This document shows, one piece after another, positions 45,024 through 54,329 of a stretch of 64,000 nucleotides of DNA. Numbering within the stretch: position 1 is the first letter of the stretch; the number at the start of each line of letters is the position of its first letter. Source of the DNA: Jejuia algarum (lineage in GTDB: Bacteria > Bacteroidota > Bacteroidia > Flavobacteriales > Flavobacteriaceae); contig CANMAQ010000006.1 in assembly GCA_947495775.1 (NCBI GenBank), positions 62,001 to 126,000 on the forward strand, read 5' to 3'. The notes below the pieces were generated by a model. It was not told the DNA's origin. It did no database searches and worked only from the letters and a program-made list of their open reading frames with translations. Both the position numbers and the translations under genes were made by a program.

Positions 45024-46942
45024 TATTTATATTCTCCTTTATTCTTTAATACATCAAAAGATTTTTCAAAATCAGGTATAATATCAAGAGGTGACGGATT
45101 TTTTTGTTTTTTTCTACCTGCTCGTAATTTTATAAACACGGTAACTCCTGAAAAATAAAAATCTGAAGTAAAGTTATCTTTTTCTCCAAAGTTTTCACCT
45201 AGAGTTAATGATACTTCTGAATGGGCACCAGCTTCAATACCTGCTCCGGCTATTTCTTCCATTTTTCGATCACTTTCCTTAGATGGTTCAGCATTAGCAG
45301 TTTCCACTTTTGCTTTTAGTTTAATACCAAATTTAAAAGTAATTTCTCCTTTCAATCTGCCTTGTAAAGCTATATTTCCGGCATATTTCTTACTTGCGAA
45401 ATTATACTTCAATTCTGCGGGTTTATTATTCCCATCCGCACTACCAGTGCCCACTAATAAAATCTCTGCGGTGAATTTTAAGGTTATTTCATATTCTAAC
45501 TCCATTCTACCTCCAGAACAGAATTCAGCTAGCCATGCTGCAATATCTAAGGCGTCAATAATGGCTCCCCACGGTTTTAATTTACTTCCTAGAGCTAATA
45601 TATCAAGCGTAACATTTGCACCTATTATAGGATTCATTAACAGTCTCCCTGCTAGTTCATATCCTACCTCATGCCCTTGAGTTTCGCCATATCCTATTCC
45701 AAGCCCTACTCCGATATTGGGGGCTATAATCTCAAAACTCATGGGTAACTTATTCAAACGAGCAAGTAGTCCTTTTTTACCTGATAATTTAAGCTTTTCC
45801 TGTTCAGCTTTAGCATTTGACACAGCCAGTTTATCATCCATAAAACTAGAAATCCAAGTCAAAGGAGCCAACATTTTTCTAAACTTCTCTGCAAAGTCTT
45901 TTCCTAGTTTAATTTTACTACTCCCATCTACCTCACACTCTACATAGATACCAAATTCACTTTTTTGGTTTTGATAAGCAGTTGCAATATGTTTTGCTGT
46001 GGCTGCCTCTTGCTTACGTTTAATTTGACCAGACATATCTGCTGCTCCAGATAGTTTGTGAAACTCCATTTCGGTTGGAGTTTGTTTGTAATATAATGGT
46101 TCTTTAATGTTATAGTTAAGGTTTATTACCCATTTGATATCGGGGTACAGAACTATTTTTGCTAGCTGATTAGGGTACCTGCATGTAGTTATTGGTACAA
46201 AATAAGATTGAACTATAGATTCTCCTTTTACTATTTTATATAAATAACTAATTGCCCAAACATTTTTTAATGATTCTAAAAATTGATTGGTTTTTAAATA
46301 ACTTGTTTCATAAGCCAAAAAATTTAAGACCCTATTGTCATAATTCTTATTATACAAATACCCCACTTTAAGAGCAATACCTTTTTCGTTAGGGCTGTCT
46401 AGATACTCAAAATCTACAGCTTGCTTGGTTATATCTATGCTTTCATCACCTGCTACACTTTTATCAAATTCTTTGGGCAGGATGCCAAAGGTACTGTTAG
46501 GGAACAAGACATAGGCTTTTTCCATAGAAAATACATCCTTAATGGTATTGTGCTTAAAGTCTTCTTGGTTGGTATGGCGCTTAGGCTTGTCTTTAAGCAT
46601 AAAGTTTTTAAGACGTACACGCGCCGTGGTAATGCCATGACATATGGGAGGATTCTTATGGTCTGGATGGTAGTCTTGTATGTTTAAACCTTCGGCTAGT
46701 ATTTTTATAGTTTCTTGTGTTTCTCCTGCCACAATACCAAAAGCCAAATTGGTATGGTCTACCACTTTTTTTGTTTTTTTATCCTCATCGAACAACACAA
46801 AAGGTGTATTTCTGCTTTTATGGCTTATAGTAAGCTTAGAGTATTTACAGGGATGCACCTTTTTACTGCTGTACTCCACATCGCCAATAACCGTAAGCAT
46901 GTTGGTTTTAGAAGCTTCGTACTTGTCTAAAATAACAGTCAT
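45023..46942 (-). CDS. Putative T6SS effector, shorter variant lacking the N-terminal region
   Basis: 639 aa beginning MTVILDKYEASKTNMLTVIG, which corresponds to residue 373 of the 1023-aa protein at 48911. For about 195 residues the two are almost identical. They then diverge while keeping an alignable plan (SGGRMELEYEITLKFTAEIL; NFTSDFYFSGVTVFIKLRAG). The C-terminal part alternates Gly-rich and amphipathic strands like a membrane-acting protein. There is no signal peptide. Because the first 372 residues are missing, it may be an orphan variant not delivered by itself, used as a recombination donor. Confidence 0.7.
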   Translation of the reverse strand: MTVILDKYEASKTNMLTVIGDVEYSSKKVHPCKYSKLTISHKSRNTPFVLFDEDKKTKKVVDHTNLAFGIVAGETQETIKILAEGLNIQDYHPDHKNPPICHGITTARVRLKNFMLKDKPKRHTNQEDFKHNTIKDVFSMEKAYVLFPNSTFGILPKEFDKSVAGDESIDITKQAVDFEYLDSPNEKGIALKVGYLYNKNYDNRVLNFLAYETSYLKTNQFLESLKNVWAISYLYKIVKGESIVQSYFVPITTCRYPNQLAKIVLYPDIKWVINLNYNIKEPLYYKQTPTEMEFHKLSGAADMSGQIKRKQEAATAKHIATAYQNQKSEFGIYVECEVDGSSKIKLGKDFAEKFRKMLAPLTWISSFMDDKLAVSNAKAEQEKLKLSGKKGLLARLNKLPMSFEIIAPNIGVGLGIGYGETQGHEVGYELAGRLLMNPIIGANVTLDILALGSKLKPWGAIIDALDIAAWLAEFCSGGRMELEYEITLKFTAEILLVGTGSADGNNKPAELKYNFASKKYAGNIALQGRLKGEITFKFGIKLKAKVETANAEPSKESDRKMEEIAGAGIEAGAHSEVSLTLGENFGEKDNFTSDFYFSGVTVFIKLRAGRKKQKNPSPLDIIPDFEKSFDVLKNKGEYK

Positions 46943-46950
46943 GCTATTGT
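46360..46950 (-). repeat. Direct repeat of the effector middle region, copy 1
   Basis: Nearly identical at DNA level to 50284-50874. Homology stops a few bases beyond the ATG, where upstream sequence becomes unrelated. Confidence 0.8.
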
Positions 46951-47021
46951 ATTAACTAAATTAGATTAAACTGAAACTACTTAACAGAATTTTACTAAGA
47001 AATAAAAATACCTAAAAACAG

Positions 47022-47957
47022 CTATTTACGTATAATTTTGAAACTGTCTGAACCTTTGGGTTTGTGAATTACAATTGGTACTGCTGCCCATTTATATTCA
47101 GTTTCATACACCATTGAGTGCCAATTATAAAATTCTTTATCAGAACGAACTAAAAACACACATTTATTATTACTAGATAAAACAACAGTATAATTCTCTA
47201 TTTCATACATCCTTCCTTTGCAATTAGTAATCAAATCTTCTTTATTTTCTATTTCATCTTTTTCTATTAGATGTGTTTCATATGTAGCAATAGCAATTTC
47301 TGTAGTTCTTTGAGAATCATTCTCATAAAATTCTTTTACATTTCCTTCATTTAGTAAATTTCTAACATATTTATAGTAATTGACCACTTCTTTTTTTAGT
47401 TCATCTTTATCTATTTTAGAGAGGTCTTGACTATTTTTCCAGCCTTTTAACTCGTAAGGCAAATCATTAACTTCAAACTCACCTGTAAATTCAAAATAGG
47501 GCACAGGAGCTGGTATTTCAGGTATTTTAAAATCAACTAACTCTTCTCTGTTTTTAGTTTCTCCATAAGGGGAATTGGGAATTACTTCGGCTTTTACCAA
47601 CTTAATTTTGGTCCACCCCATATCCTCTTGGGTTATTAGACTGTCTGTGGCATTGGTTGCATTAGGAAAAAACTTCATAGTAAACTGATGCTTACCATTA
47701 CCTAACAATAAATCATTAATTATTTCGGCATTCGATTTTTGGTTCACTTTATAATTTCTGACAATCCTTATTCCATTAACCCATAACTCACATTTTAAAG
47801 TAGTGTTGTATTCTATACCATAACTAGGGCGTTTATCTGTTTTGTATTTATAATTCATCATTCTATAGTTTTTTGTTGATTCATGTTTGTTTTGTCCACA
47901 ACTGATTAGCAACATTCCACTAAAAAAACTTAATAACACACAAAAAAAACTTCTCAT
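47022..47957 (-). CDS. Type A array lipoprotein, candidate T6SS immunity protein
   Basis: 311 aa. Lipobox ends at Cys20 (MLLISCGQ). N-terminal beta-type domain (LKCELWVNGIRIVRNYKVNQ; NDLLLGNGKHQFTMKFFPNA), then the shared domain (FTGEFEVNDLPYELKGWKNS; LNEGNVKEFYENDSQRTTEI). It ends IVIHKPKGSDSFKIIRK, as does the gene upstream. It lies 5 bases after that gene and before the 639-aa variant. Confidence 0.77.
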   Translation of the reverse strand: MRSFFCVLLSFFSGMLLISCGQNKHESTKNYRMMNYKYKTDKRPSYGIEYNTTLKCELWVNGIRIVRNYKVNQKSNAEIINDLLLGNGKHQFTMKFFPNATNATDSLITQEDMGWTKIKLVKAEVIPNSPYGETKNREELVDFKIPEIPAPVPYFEFTGEFEVNDLPYELKGWKNSQDLSKIDKDELKKEVVNYYKYVRNLLNEGNVKEFYENDSQRTTEIAIATYETHLIEKDEIENKEDLITNCKGRMYEIENYTVVLSSNNKCVFLVRSDKEFYNWHSMVYETEYKWAAVPIVIHKPKGSDSFKIIRK

Positions 47958-47962
47958 AATAG

Positions 47963-48907
47963 CTATTTACGTATAATTTTGAAACTGTCTAAACCTTTGG
48001 GTTTATGAAGAATAACTCCATATGAAGTATACGCGGTTTCTGATTCTGATTGTAAGCAGCTTTTATTTCTTAATATTTCATCTACCCTTACTAATTTCAC
48101 TAATTTTCCTTTTCCAAAAATCTCCATCTTGTAATTTTCAATTTCTAACATTTTACCTTTACAATCATCTATCAATTCATTTTTTCGTTCTTTTCCTGTA
48201 TACCAATCTAAATTTTCATCATACATCGAAGTAGCAATTTCTTGATCCTTCTGTAAACTTTGACTTAAATATTCTTCTACTTCACCATTATTTAATAAAT
48301 TCCTTAAATACTTATAATAATCAACTACTTCTTTTTCCAATTCGTCTCTATCTATTTTGGATAAATCTAGACTATTTTTCCATCCTTGTAATTTATAAGG
48401 CAAATCTATAACTTCAAATTTACCTGTTACTTCCCAAACAGGTACTTCAGTTGGCGGTACAGGTATTCGCATGCGTTCTTCTGTATAATTTTCTTTTTTA
48501 GACAAAGGTTTTTCTACTGAATTTTCGACATACTCCCAATGGTCTATTGTAATATCTGTTTCCTCTAACAAATAAGGAAAAACCATACTTTTCCCCTTTT
48601 GCGGCAAATAGCGTACTTTATAGGTATGTAGACCGTTTTCTAATAACCATTCATTAAGTTCCACACCTAACGAAATATTTCCTGCAGTTTCCTTTTTAGC
48701 TATAAGTATATCGTTTATATATACTTCTACAGAAGCAAATGCAGAGATTCCAATACCATAAAATATTTTTTTATTATGCCTATATTCATATTTTTTAATT
48801 TTAGAATTTTTCATTTTTTGTTCTACGTTGTTTATATTTTCTTTTGTCTCTTGTCCTTTACAGCACGTAAAGATTATAACAGCCATTAATGTTAAAATTG
48901 GTTTCAT
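47963..48907 (-). CDS. Type A array lipoprotein, candidate T6SS immunity protein
   Basis: 314 aa. Lipobox near Cys15/16 (IIFTCCKGQE). N-terminal domain: SVEVYINDILIAKKETAGNI and NEWLLENGLHTYKVRYLPQK. Shared domain: VTGKFEVIDLPYKLQGWKNS and YLRNLLNNGEVEEYLSQSLQ. It starts 3 bases after the stop of the 1023-aa putative effector, the place where a cognate immunity gene is expected. Close to the next gene downstream. Confidence 0.8.
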   Translation of the reverse strand: MKPILTLMAVIIFTCCKGQETKENINNVEQKMKNSKIKKYEYRHNKKIFYGIGISAFASVEVYINDILIAKKETAGNISLGVELNEWLLENGLHTYKVRYLPQKGKSMVFPYLLEETDITIDHWEYVENSVEKPLSKKENYTEERMRIPVPPTEVPVWEVTGKFEVIDLPYKLQGWKNSLDLSKIDRDELEKEVVDYYKYLRNLLNNGEVEEYLSQSLQKDQEIATSMYDENLDWYTGKERKNELIDDCKGKMLEIENYKMEIFGKGKLVKLVRVDEILRNKSCLQSESETAYTSYGVILHKPKGLDSFKIIRK

Positions 48908-48910
48908 AGG

Positions 48911-51900
48911 TTAATCAAAAAAGTTAAACTTAAGAGGTTCTTTAGAGGGGTCCATAATAATAATTTCTTTTTGTTTAGACTCATTATCTCTACCTGATTT
49001 TTCTAGTTTAGACATCTTTTTTGGTGTTCTTTCAGATTTATCCTCTTTTCTACTAAATTTTAGGGTAAAAACAGCTTTTAATCCTTTAAAGTATAAACTT
49101 CCTCCATATTTTTCATTTCGCTTATCTTCAAGGACAACTATATCAAAGTCTGCCATAGCATTAGCTTCTATAGCTGCCATGCCTTCTACTGTCCCAAAAT
49201 CATATTTCAAAGATCCCCCTACTGTTATACCTAAGGTTACAGGTAAATTAGCATTAATATCTATACCTATACCATCCGTTCCATGGTAATTTCCTGATAA
49301 AGAAATATTAGCTGCCAATTTCCCGATCAAATCTAATTCATAATCAACTTCTACAGCACCACAGGTGAAAAAATTAATTCCACTAAAAACGCTATTTATA
49401 CGTCCAATCATTACACCTACAGGACCAAGAAATTGGGCAAAATATAACAAATCAAGTCGTCCTGTCAGGGTTGTTAGCGGTTCTGCCTTGCCTTTAACTT
49501 TAAAAAAATAATCCATTACTTGTGGATTATTTTTACTGCGTTCGTATTTAAAGTGAACTCCTGCAGCAAAAGACGGCCTAGCTAAGCTGAAACTTACAGG
49601 TAAGTCTTTTGTTTTTCTAATGCCTGCACGTCGTTCCATGGTAGCCTTATAGTCTGGTTTTTCACCTGGCTTTAACAGCTTACCATTAGATACCGATACA
49701 GATTGGGCATCTTTAACAGCTTCACCTATACTTATAAGCTCTTCTAATGGTCTTCCTTTTTCTGATATTTTCTTCACCTCTTTGGTTAGAAAAAGGTCTT
49801 CCATAATTTCAAAAGCATACAGTATAAAGTTTATTGTTTTCATAAAAGAAAAACCATCCCCTAAACTCCACTGGGTATTTGTGGAACCATTTACTTTATA
49901 GCCTACATCTATATCTAATTTATGCGACCAGTCAGATTGTTTGCTCTTTTTAGTTTTATGCGCTTTTAGTTTTTTATTGGTTTGTTTTTTTGTGGTAGTA
50001 AATACACGATGTTTGTATTTTGGGTTTTCGTGCACGTACAAGCTATTTTCATAATTATATTTTAAGTTTATCCACCATTCAAAATCTGGGAACACTTCTA
50101 TTTTTGCTAATTGGTTAGGGTAGCGGCATGTGCTTATAGGCACCATATAAGTTTGTTTTACATTTTTCATAAAAACAAAATAGCGGCACACCCATGCTAT
50201 ATCTAATAGATCATTCGTAAATTCACCAAGAGTATTGCCTAGCCACTTTTCAGCTCTAGTATCATACGTTTTATTATACAAATACCCCACTTTAAGAGCG
50301 ATGCCTTTTTCGTTTGCGCTGTCTAGATATTCAAAATCTACAGCTTGCTTGCTTATATCTATGCTTTCGTCGCCTGGCACGCTTTTATCAAATTCTTTGG
50401 GCAGGATGCCAAAGGTACTGTTAGGGTACAAGGCATAAGCTTTTTCCATAGAAAATACATCCTTAATGGTATTGTGCTTAAAGTCTTCTTGGTTGGTATG
50501 GCGCTTAGGCTTGTCTTTAAGCATAAAGTTTTTAAGACGTACACGCGCCGTGGTAATGCCATGACATATGGGAGGATTCTTATGGTCTGGATGGTAGTCT
50601 TGTATGTTTAAACCTTCGGCTAGTATTTTTATAGTTTCTTGTGTTTCTCCTGCCAGGATACCAAAGGCCAAATTGGTATGGTCTACCACTTTTTTTGTTT
50701 TTTTATCCTCATCGAACAACACAAAAGGTGTATTTCTGCTTTTATGGCTTATAGTAAGCTTAGAGTATTTACAGGGATGCACCTTTTTACTGCTGTACTC
50801 CACATCGCCAATAACCGTAAGCATATTGGTTTTAGAAGCTTCGTACTTGTCTAAAATAACAGTCATGCTATTGTACTTTACCTGAAATGTGGTTTGCTGT
50901 CCCTCGAGGACCTCCGCGTCTTTGGTAGAAAACACTTCCCTAAATATTTTTGTCTTATAACGTTTGGCATGTGCTTTACCACGATTGCTATCCCTACCTA
51001 AAGACCAAAACCCGCCTTTACTTACCGCCTCGTCTTCTGTGGTATAAGTTACTACAATATCTTCGTTATTAGGCGCTACACTATTAAATTTATTGGTATA
51101 CTTTAGTACCGAATTGTTGTTTTTAGGATTAGGGTTGGCTGTTATTAATCGCTCAGATTCAACGTCACTTACTGGCTGCCCAGTTACGGCATCTTCATTA
51201 CTGTATAGTGTTGTTTTTATCTGCGCATGGTATGTTTTTATGGTGTTTTCTTTGTGTTTACTTTTGGAGCGCCAAGCCTCGTCGATGGGTATATTCAACT
51301 CCGTCAAGGTATTTATTGTAAAGGTGCTACGATTACTTTTTTGAAAAAATTGTAAAGGCGTCTCTGTAACTTTCTGCCCTTCATCATCATATATATCTAC
51401 TTCGAATAATGCAAAATTATGGTAGGGCACGGTATAATTCGGCAGCATGTGCCCCAGAATATATAGGCGTATTGAATTTTTATAGGTATACACATTGCTT
51501 TTACCTTGTTCGCCTGGGTACTTAAACTCATCTTTGTACCGTGCAAAATAGGCCGATAGTATTTTCGGTTCGTCTATAGTTGCAATGTAATGCCCATGGG
51601 TTAAGCTGGGCTGTTCCCTAAAGGCTTCGGCATAGAAAATAACCCCTTTATTGAGTGCTTCTGCTTTTTGCGCTTTGATACTAACGCTTTTATCTGTTAT
51701 TAAGTACTGTTTGCCAATTCCAAATACATCGATAGGGGCTTCGGCATTTTTAGTTTTCCATTCGCCCCATTCTGGATAGGTTTGTCCTAATGCGAAGGTT
51801 TTTGCTATGGGTAAATATTTGGCCGCAATCCATATCCAGCGCATTTTTTCATTTGGTGCTTTATTATTTACACTAAGACGTTTACCTTCTCCTGCCTTTA

Positions 51901-51982
51901 CAAGGCTAAGTTTTGCGCCATCACCTATTTCTATCTCATTAACACCATTGGCCTCTATTACGATTATGTCTTTGTTTGTCAT
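48911..51982 (-). CDS. Large putative T6SS effector (1023 aa)
   Basis: No signal peptide. The N-terminal 370 residues (IVIEANGVNEIEIGDGAKLS; RWIWIAAKYLPIAKTFALGQ; YPEWGEWKTKNAEAPIDVFG) are absent from the shorter relatives and could be the delivery part. Residues about 373-580 are repeated almost unchanged in the 45023 gene. The C-terminal 250 residues (GVMIGRINSVFSGINFFTCG; KLAANISLSGNYHGTDGIGI; GGSLYFKGLKAVFTLKFSRK) are variable, Gly-rich and beta-like. No known toxin fold is recognised. Being downstream of vgrG and followed by lipoproteins suggests an effector acting on the envelope. Confidence 0.75.
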   Translation of the reverse strand: MTNKDIIVIEANGVNEIEIGDGAKLSLVKAGEGKRLSVNNKAPNEKMRWIWIAAKYLPIAKTFALGQTYPEWGEWKTKNAEAPIDVFGIGKQYLITDKSVSIKAQKAEALNKGVIFYAEAFREQPSLTHGHYIATIDEPKILSAYFARYKDEFKYPGEQGKSNVYTYKNSIRLYILGHMLPNYTVPYHNFALFEVDIYDDEGQKVTETPLQFFQKSNRSTFTINTLTELNIPIDEAWRSKSKHKENTIKTYHAQIKTTLYSNEDAVTGQPVSDVESERLITANPNPKNNNSVLKYTNKFNSVAPNNEDIVVTYTTEDEAVSKGGFWSLGRDSNRGKAHAKRYKTKIFREVFSTKDAEVLEGQQTTFQVKYNSMTVILDKYEASKTNMLTVIGDVEYSSKKVHPCKYSKLTISHKSRNTPFVLFDEDKKTKKVVDHTNLAFGILAGETQETIKILAEGLNIQDYHPDHKNPPICHGITTARVRLKNFMLKDKPKRHTNQEDFKHNTIKDVFSMEKAYALYPNSTFGILPKEFDKSVPGDESIDISKQAVDFEYLDSANEKGIALKVGYLYNKTYDTRAEKWLGNTLGEFTNDLLDIAWVCRYFVFMKNVKQTYMVPISTCRYPNQLAKIEVFPDFEWWINLKYNYENSLYVHENPKYKHRVFTTTKKQTNKKLKAHKTKKSKQSDWSHKLDIDVGYKVNGSTNTQWSLGDGFSFMKTINFILYAFEIMEDLFLTKEVKKISEKGRPLEELISIGEAVKDAQSVSVSNGKLLKPGEKPDYKATMERRAGIRKTKDLPVSFSLARPSFAAGVHFKYERSKNNPQVMDYFFKVKGKAEPLTTLTGRLDLLYFAQFLGPVGVMIGRINSVFSGINFFTCGAVEVDYELDLIGKLAANISLSGNYHGTDGIGIDINANLPVTLGITVGGSLKYDFGTVEGMAAIEANAMADFDIVVLEDKRNEKYGGSLYFKGLKAVFTLKFSRKEDKSERTPKKMSKLEKSGRDNESKQKEIIIMDPSKEPLKFNFFD
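50284..50874 (-). repeat. Direct repeat of the effector middle region, copy 2
   Basis: Partner of 46360-46950, inside the 1023-aa gene. The near-identity against diverged flanks suggests recent duplication or gene conversion. Confidence 0.8.
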
Positions 51983-52105
51983 GTTTTTATTTTATTGCTT
52001 TTCAAAAATCACCTGCGACCTTGGCTATTAAAAATAACCATTCGGTTGTGTGTTACTTTTTACATGTCGATTTCATATTTACTGAAACTTTAAAGTCTTT
52101 TCGTC

Positions 52106-52538
52106 TTATAAATTAGGCTGCCGTACTTGCAAATTATACAGATTTTGAATCGACTTTACCCATACCAAACCTTTACCATAGAGGGCTATGGGGTGACTAT
52201 CTGCTAAAAAATCGGGTAAACGTTCTTTATGCCATTGCTTCGCATTGTTTTCAGTTTTAAATAAACCAACATTACAATTATTATGGTTTAATGACATTTT
52301 GTTCTACTGACTTACTAATTTCAGCTCCCATATTATTACCTATTATAAAATCAACTAACTTATTTAGTATCAAATATTGCTTAAATCTATAACCAAAACC
52401 AATCGAACCTGTTTCACTAGGTATTGGTATTAAACCCCACTGTATTGGGGTGTCTTCTTGTGTTATGTTTTTAGGTTGAGAATTAGAACCCAACACAGAA
52501 AACACCTCCAGAATCAAGACTAAAATTTGTTTCTTCAT
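52106..52538 (-). pseudogene. Collapsed copy of the BNR-repeat lipoprotein
   Basis: The N-terminal part, from MKKQILVLILE through NSQPKNITQEDTPIQWGLIP to NNMGAEISKSVEQNV, copies residues 1 to about 85 of the gene at 53193. After a frameshift near 52290, the last 55 codons (AKQWHKERLPDFLADSHPIA; GKGLVWVKSIQNLYNLQVRQ) copy its C-terminus. The propeller between LFKTE and GKQWYKE has been deleted. The lipobox Cys is also changed (LGSNSQ for TGCNSQ). Confidence 0.78.
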
Positions 52539-52554
52539 TTCAAAATAGTGTACA

Positions 52555-53190
52555 TTAGTGTACAGCACCACCGCTTAATATTTTAACGTTCTCTTCCATA
52601 GATAACACATTTCCGTTTATATCAAATTGATAACGGTGTGCTTGATACGTGATTATTTTCTTTTTGGTCTTATTGTAATAAACACCTACACCCCACTTCC
52701 AAACACCATCTAACTTCCTAAAACTAGTAGACAATTCATGTGTCGCATTTCTGTGGTATTTATTGATTTTACCGCGTTCATGTAAAAAATCTATAATATT
52801 ATTATAATTGAACGTTTTAGAAAGCTTCTCATCTTCATTTTCTGTTCTTATCAATTTTCCTTTTTCATTATAATATTCCCAAATACCTATTTTAACATGA
52901 CCAAATAGTAGGCCTTTTTCTTTAATATTACCGTTGCCATAAAATTCTTTATATATGGTATAATAGTCATTATTTGGAGCTATCAATTTCGAATATTCAA
53001 CTTGTCTAGTACCCTCTAATTTTATATAATTATTTTTTTCAAAATAATAATTTTGTTCTTTTTCTTTTTTCTTATAATAGTCCTCTACATCAAAAACTTC
53101 GAAACCACTCTTTAATTTTTCTTGAGTAATATATCTTGTCTTACAACCTAAAACAAATATTACCAATATGAGATACCTTAATATCTTCAT
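52555..53190 (-). CDS. YwqK/MORN-like lipoprotein
   Basis: 211 aa. Lipobox ends at Cys16 (IFVLGCKTRY). The centre has the repeat style of YwqK-type proteins (YKEFYGNGNIKEKGLLFGHV; GIWEYYNEKGKLIRTENEDE; GVWKWGVGVYYNKTKKKIIT). Such proteins are often found beside toxins as antitoxin-like partners. It lies 2 bases after the BNR-repeat lipoprotein in the same operon. An immunity role is possible but unproven. Confidence 0.75.
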   Translation of the reverse strand: MKILRYLILVIFVLGCKTRYITQEKLKSGFEVFDVEDYYKKKEKEQNYYFEKNNYIKLEGTRQVEYSKLIAPNNDYYTIYKEFYGNGNIKEKGLLFGHVKIGIWEYYNEKGKLIRTENEDEKLSKTFNYNNIIDFLHERGKINKYHRNATHELSTSFRKLDGVWKWGVGVYYNKTKKKIITYQAHRYQFDINGNVLSMEENVKILSGGAVH

Positions 53191-53192
53191 TC

Positions 53193-54329
53193 TTAAAAAT
53201 TAGGTTGTCGTACTTGCAAATTATACAGATTTTGAATGGATTTTACCCACACCAAACCTTTGCCATAGAGGGCTACGGGGTGACTATCTGCTAAAAAATC
53301 AGGCAAGCTTTCTTTATACCACTGTTTCCCATTGTCTTCACTATAGTAATAGTTAATTTTTCCATTATCACTTCTTAACACACTTATAAACCCTCCTGAA
53401 ATATGAACTCCTACAGTAGTTTGGTCTCTATCATTCTCAAAATCATAGGTGATTAATCTTTGCTTAGTATGGTTATAAACCATTAAAGGGTGCAATTCAT
53501 CATAATTATAAACTTGAGTATACCAATCTCCTGTAAGGTCGTCTTTAAAAAAAACATCAAAGGTATAGCCAGAAGGCAAATTACATTGGTGTACTTTAGC
53601 CTCTCCCGTGCTAAACTTAATAGTTACTGTTCCCGTAAGGTTGTCTTCCTCATAAGTAGTGTATAATTCATTTTCATTTATAAAAAAAAGATTATAAATA
53701 CTTACCCCTTGCTTTGTTATACTTAAGGCTTCCCAAGTCTTTCCTCCATTGTTAGTTTTTAATAGCGCTACACCATTATCCTTGTCTACACATGCAATGC
53801 CTTTGTGTGCGCTGTAAAACTGCACTTTAAAAATTTTCTCGGTATTAAAATCACTTATAGTTTTCCATGTTTCACCTGTATCTGTAGATTTTAAAACAGT
53901 ATACTGAGAAGGTTGAGTATCTTTTTTATAAGTTTCTTTTATGATATATAAGTTTCCAGAAGTATCATTTGTAATACTGCTTAGAGTCCCTTTACCCAAA
54001 GTTTGTTTTTTAAAGGATAGACCGCCATCTTCTGTTTTAAATAAAACTGTATTATAATTTTTTTTATAATAGGGTCTATCTTCAATAACAGAGCGATGTA
54101 TTTCTGCTAAACTATTATTCCCTGTCATAAACCCGGTTAATTTATTTAAGACAAAATATTGATTAAGCCTATAATCAAAACTAATAGCTCCTGTTTCGCT
54201 AGGTATTGGTGTTAAACTCCACTTCATTGGGTTGTCTTTTTGTGTTATGTTTTTAGGTTGAGAATTACAACCTGTTATACAAAGTATTATCAGGATTGCG
54301 ACTCCTATTTGCGTTGTTATTTTGACCAT
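53193..54329 (-). CDS. BNR/Asp-box repeat lipoprotein, candidate immunity protein of the DUF4280 effector
   Basis: 378 aa. Lipobox ends at Cys21 (ILCITGCNSQ). At least four Asp-box repeats are visible: LFKTEDGGLSFKK, LKSTDTGETWKTI, LKTNNGGKTWEAL and YSEDNGKQWYKES, so a beta-propeller of the sialidase/Ycf48 type is expected on the periplasmic side. Its start overlaps the 3' end of the DUF4280 effector gene by 13 bases. Overlap, order and anchoring fit an immunity protein. A collapsed paralog lies two genes downstream. Confidence 0.78.
   Translation of the reverse strand: MVKITTQIGVAILIILCITGCNSQPKNITQKDNPMKWSLTPIPSETGAISFDYRLNQYFVLNKLTGFMTGNNSLAEIHRSVIEDRPYYKKNYNTVLFKTEDGGLSFKKQTLGKGTLSSITNDTSGNLYIIKETYKKDTQPSQYTVLKSTDTGETWKTISDFNTEKIFKVQFYSAHKGIACVDKDNGVALLKTNNGGKTWEALSITKQGVSIYNLFFINENELYTTYEEDNLTGTVTIKFSTGEAKVHQCNLPSGYTFDVFFKDDLTGDWYTQVYNYDELHPLMVYNHTKQRLITYDFENDRDQTTVGVHISGGFISVLRSDNGKINYYYSEDNGKQWYKESLPDFLADSHPVALYGKGLVWVKSIQNLYNLQVRQPNF

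Noticed and set aside
46421..50885. Conserved + strand frames opposite the two effector copies (46421-46687, 46680-46955, 50345-50611, 50604-50885)
   Set aside because: Their conservation only reflects the DNA repeat of the - strand effector genes, and the translations look like antisense shadows.
48911..51982. Calling the 1023-aa protein an Rhs/YD-repeat toxin
   Set aside because: No YD repeats, RHS core motif or self-cleavage motif can be seen.
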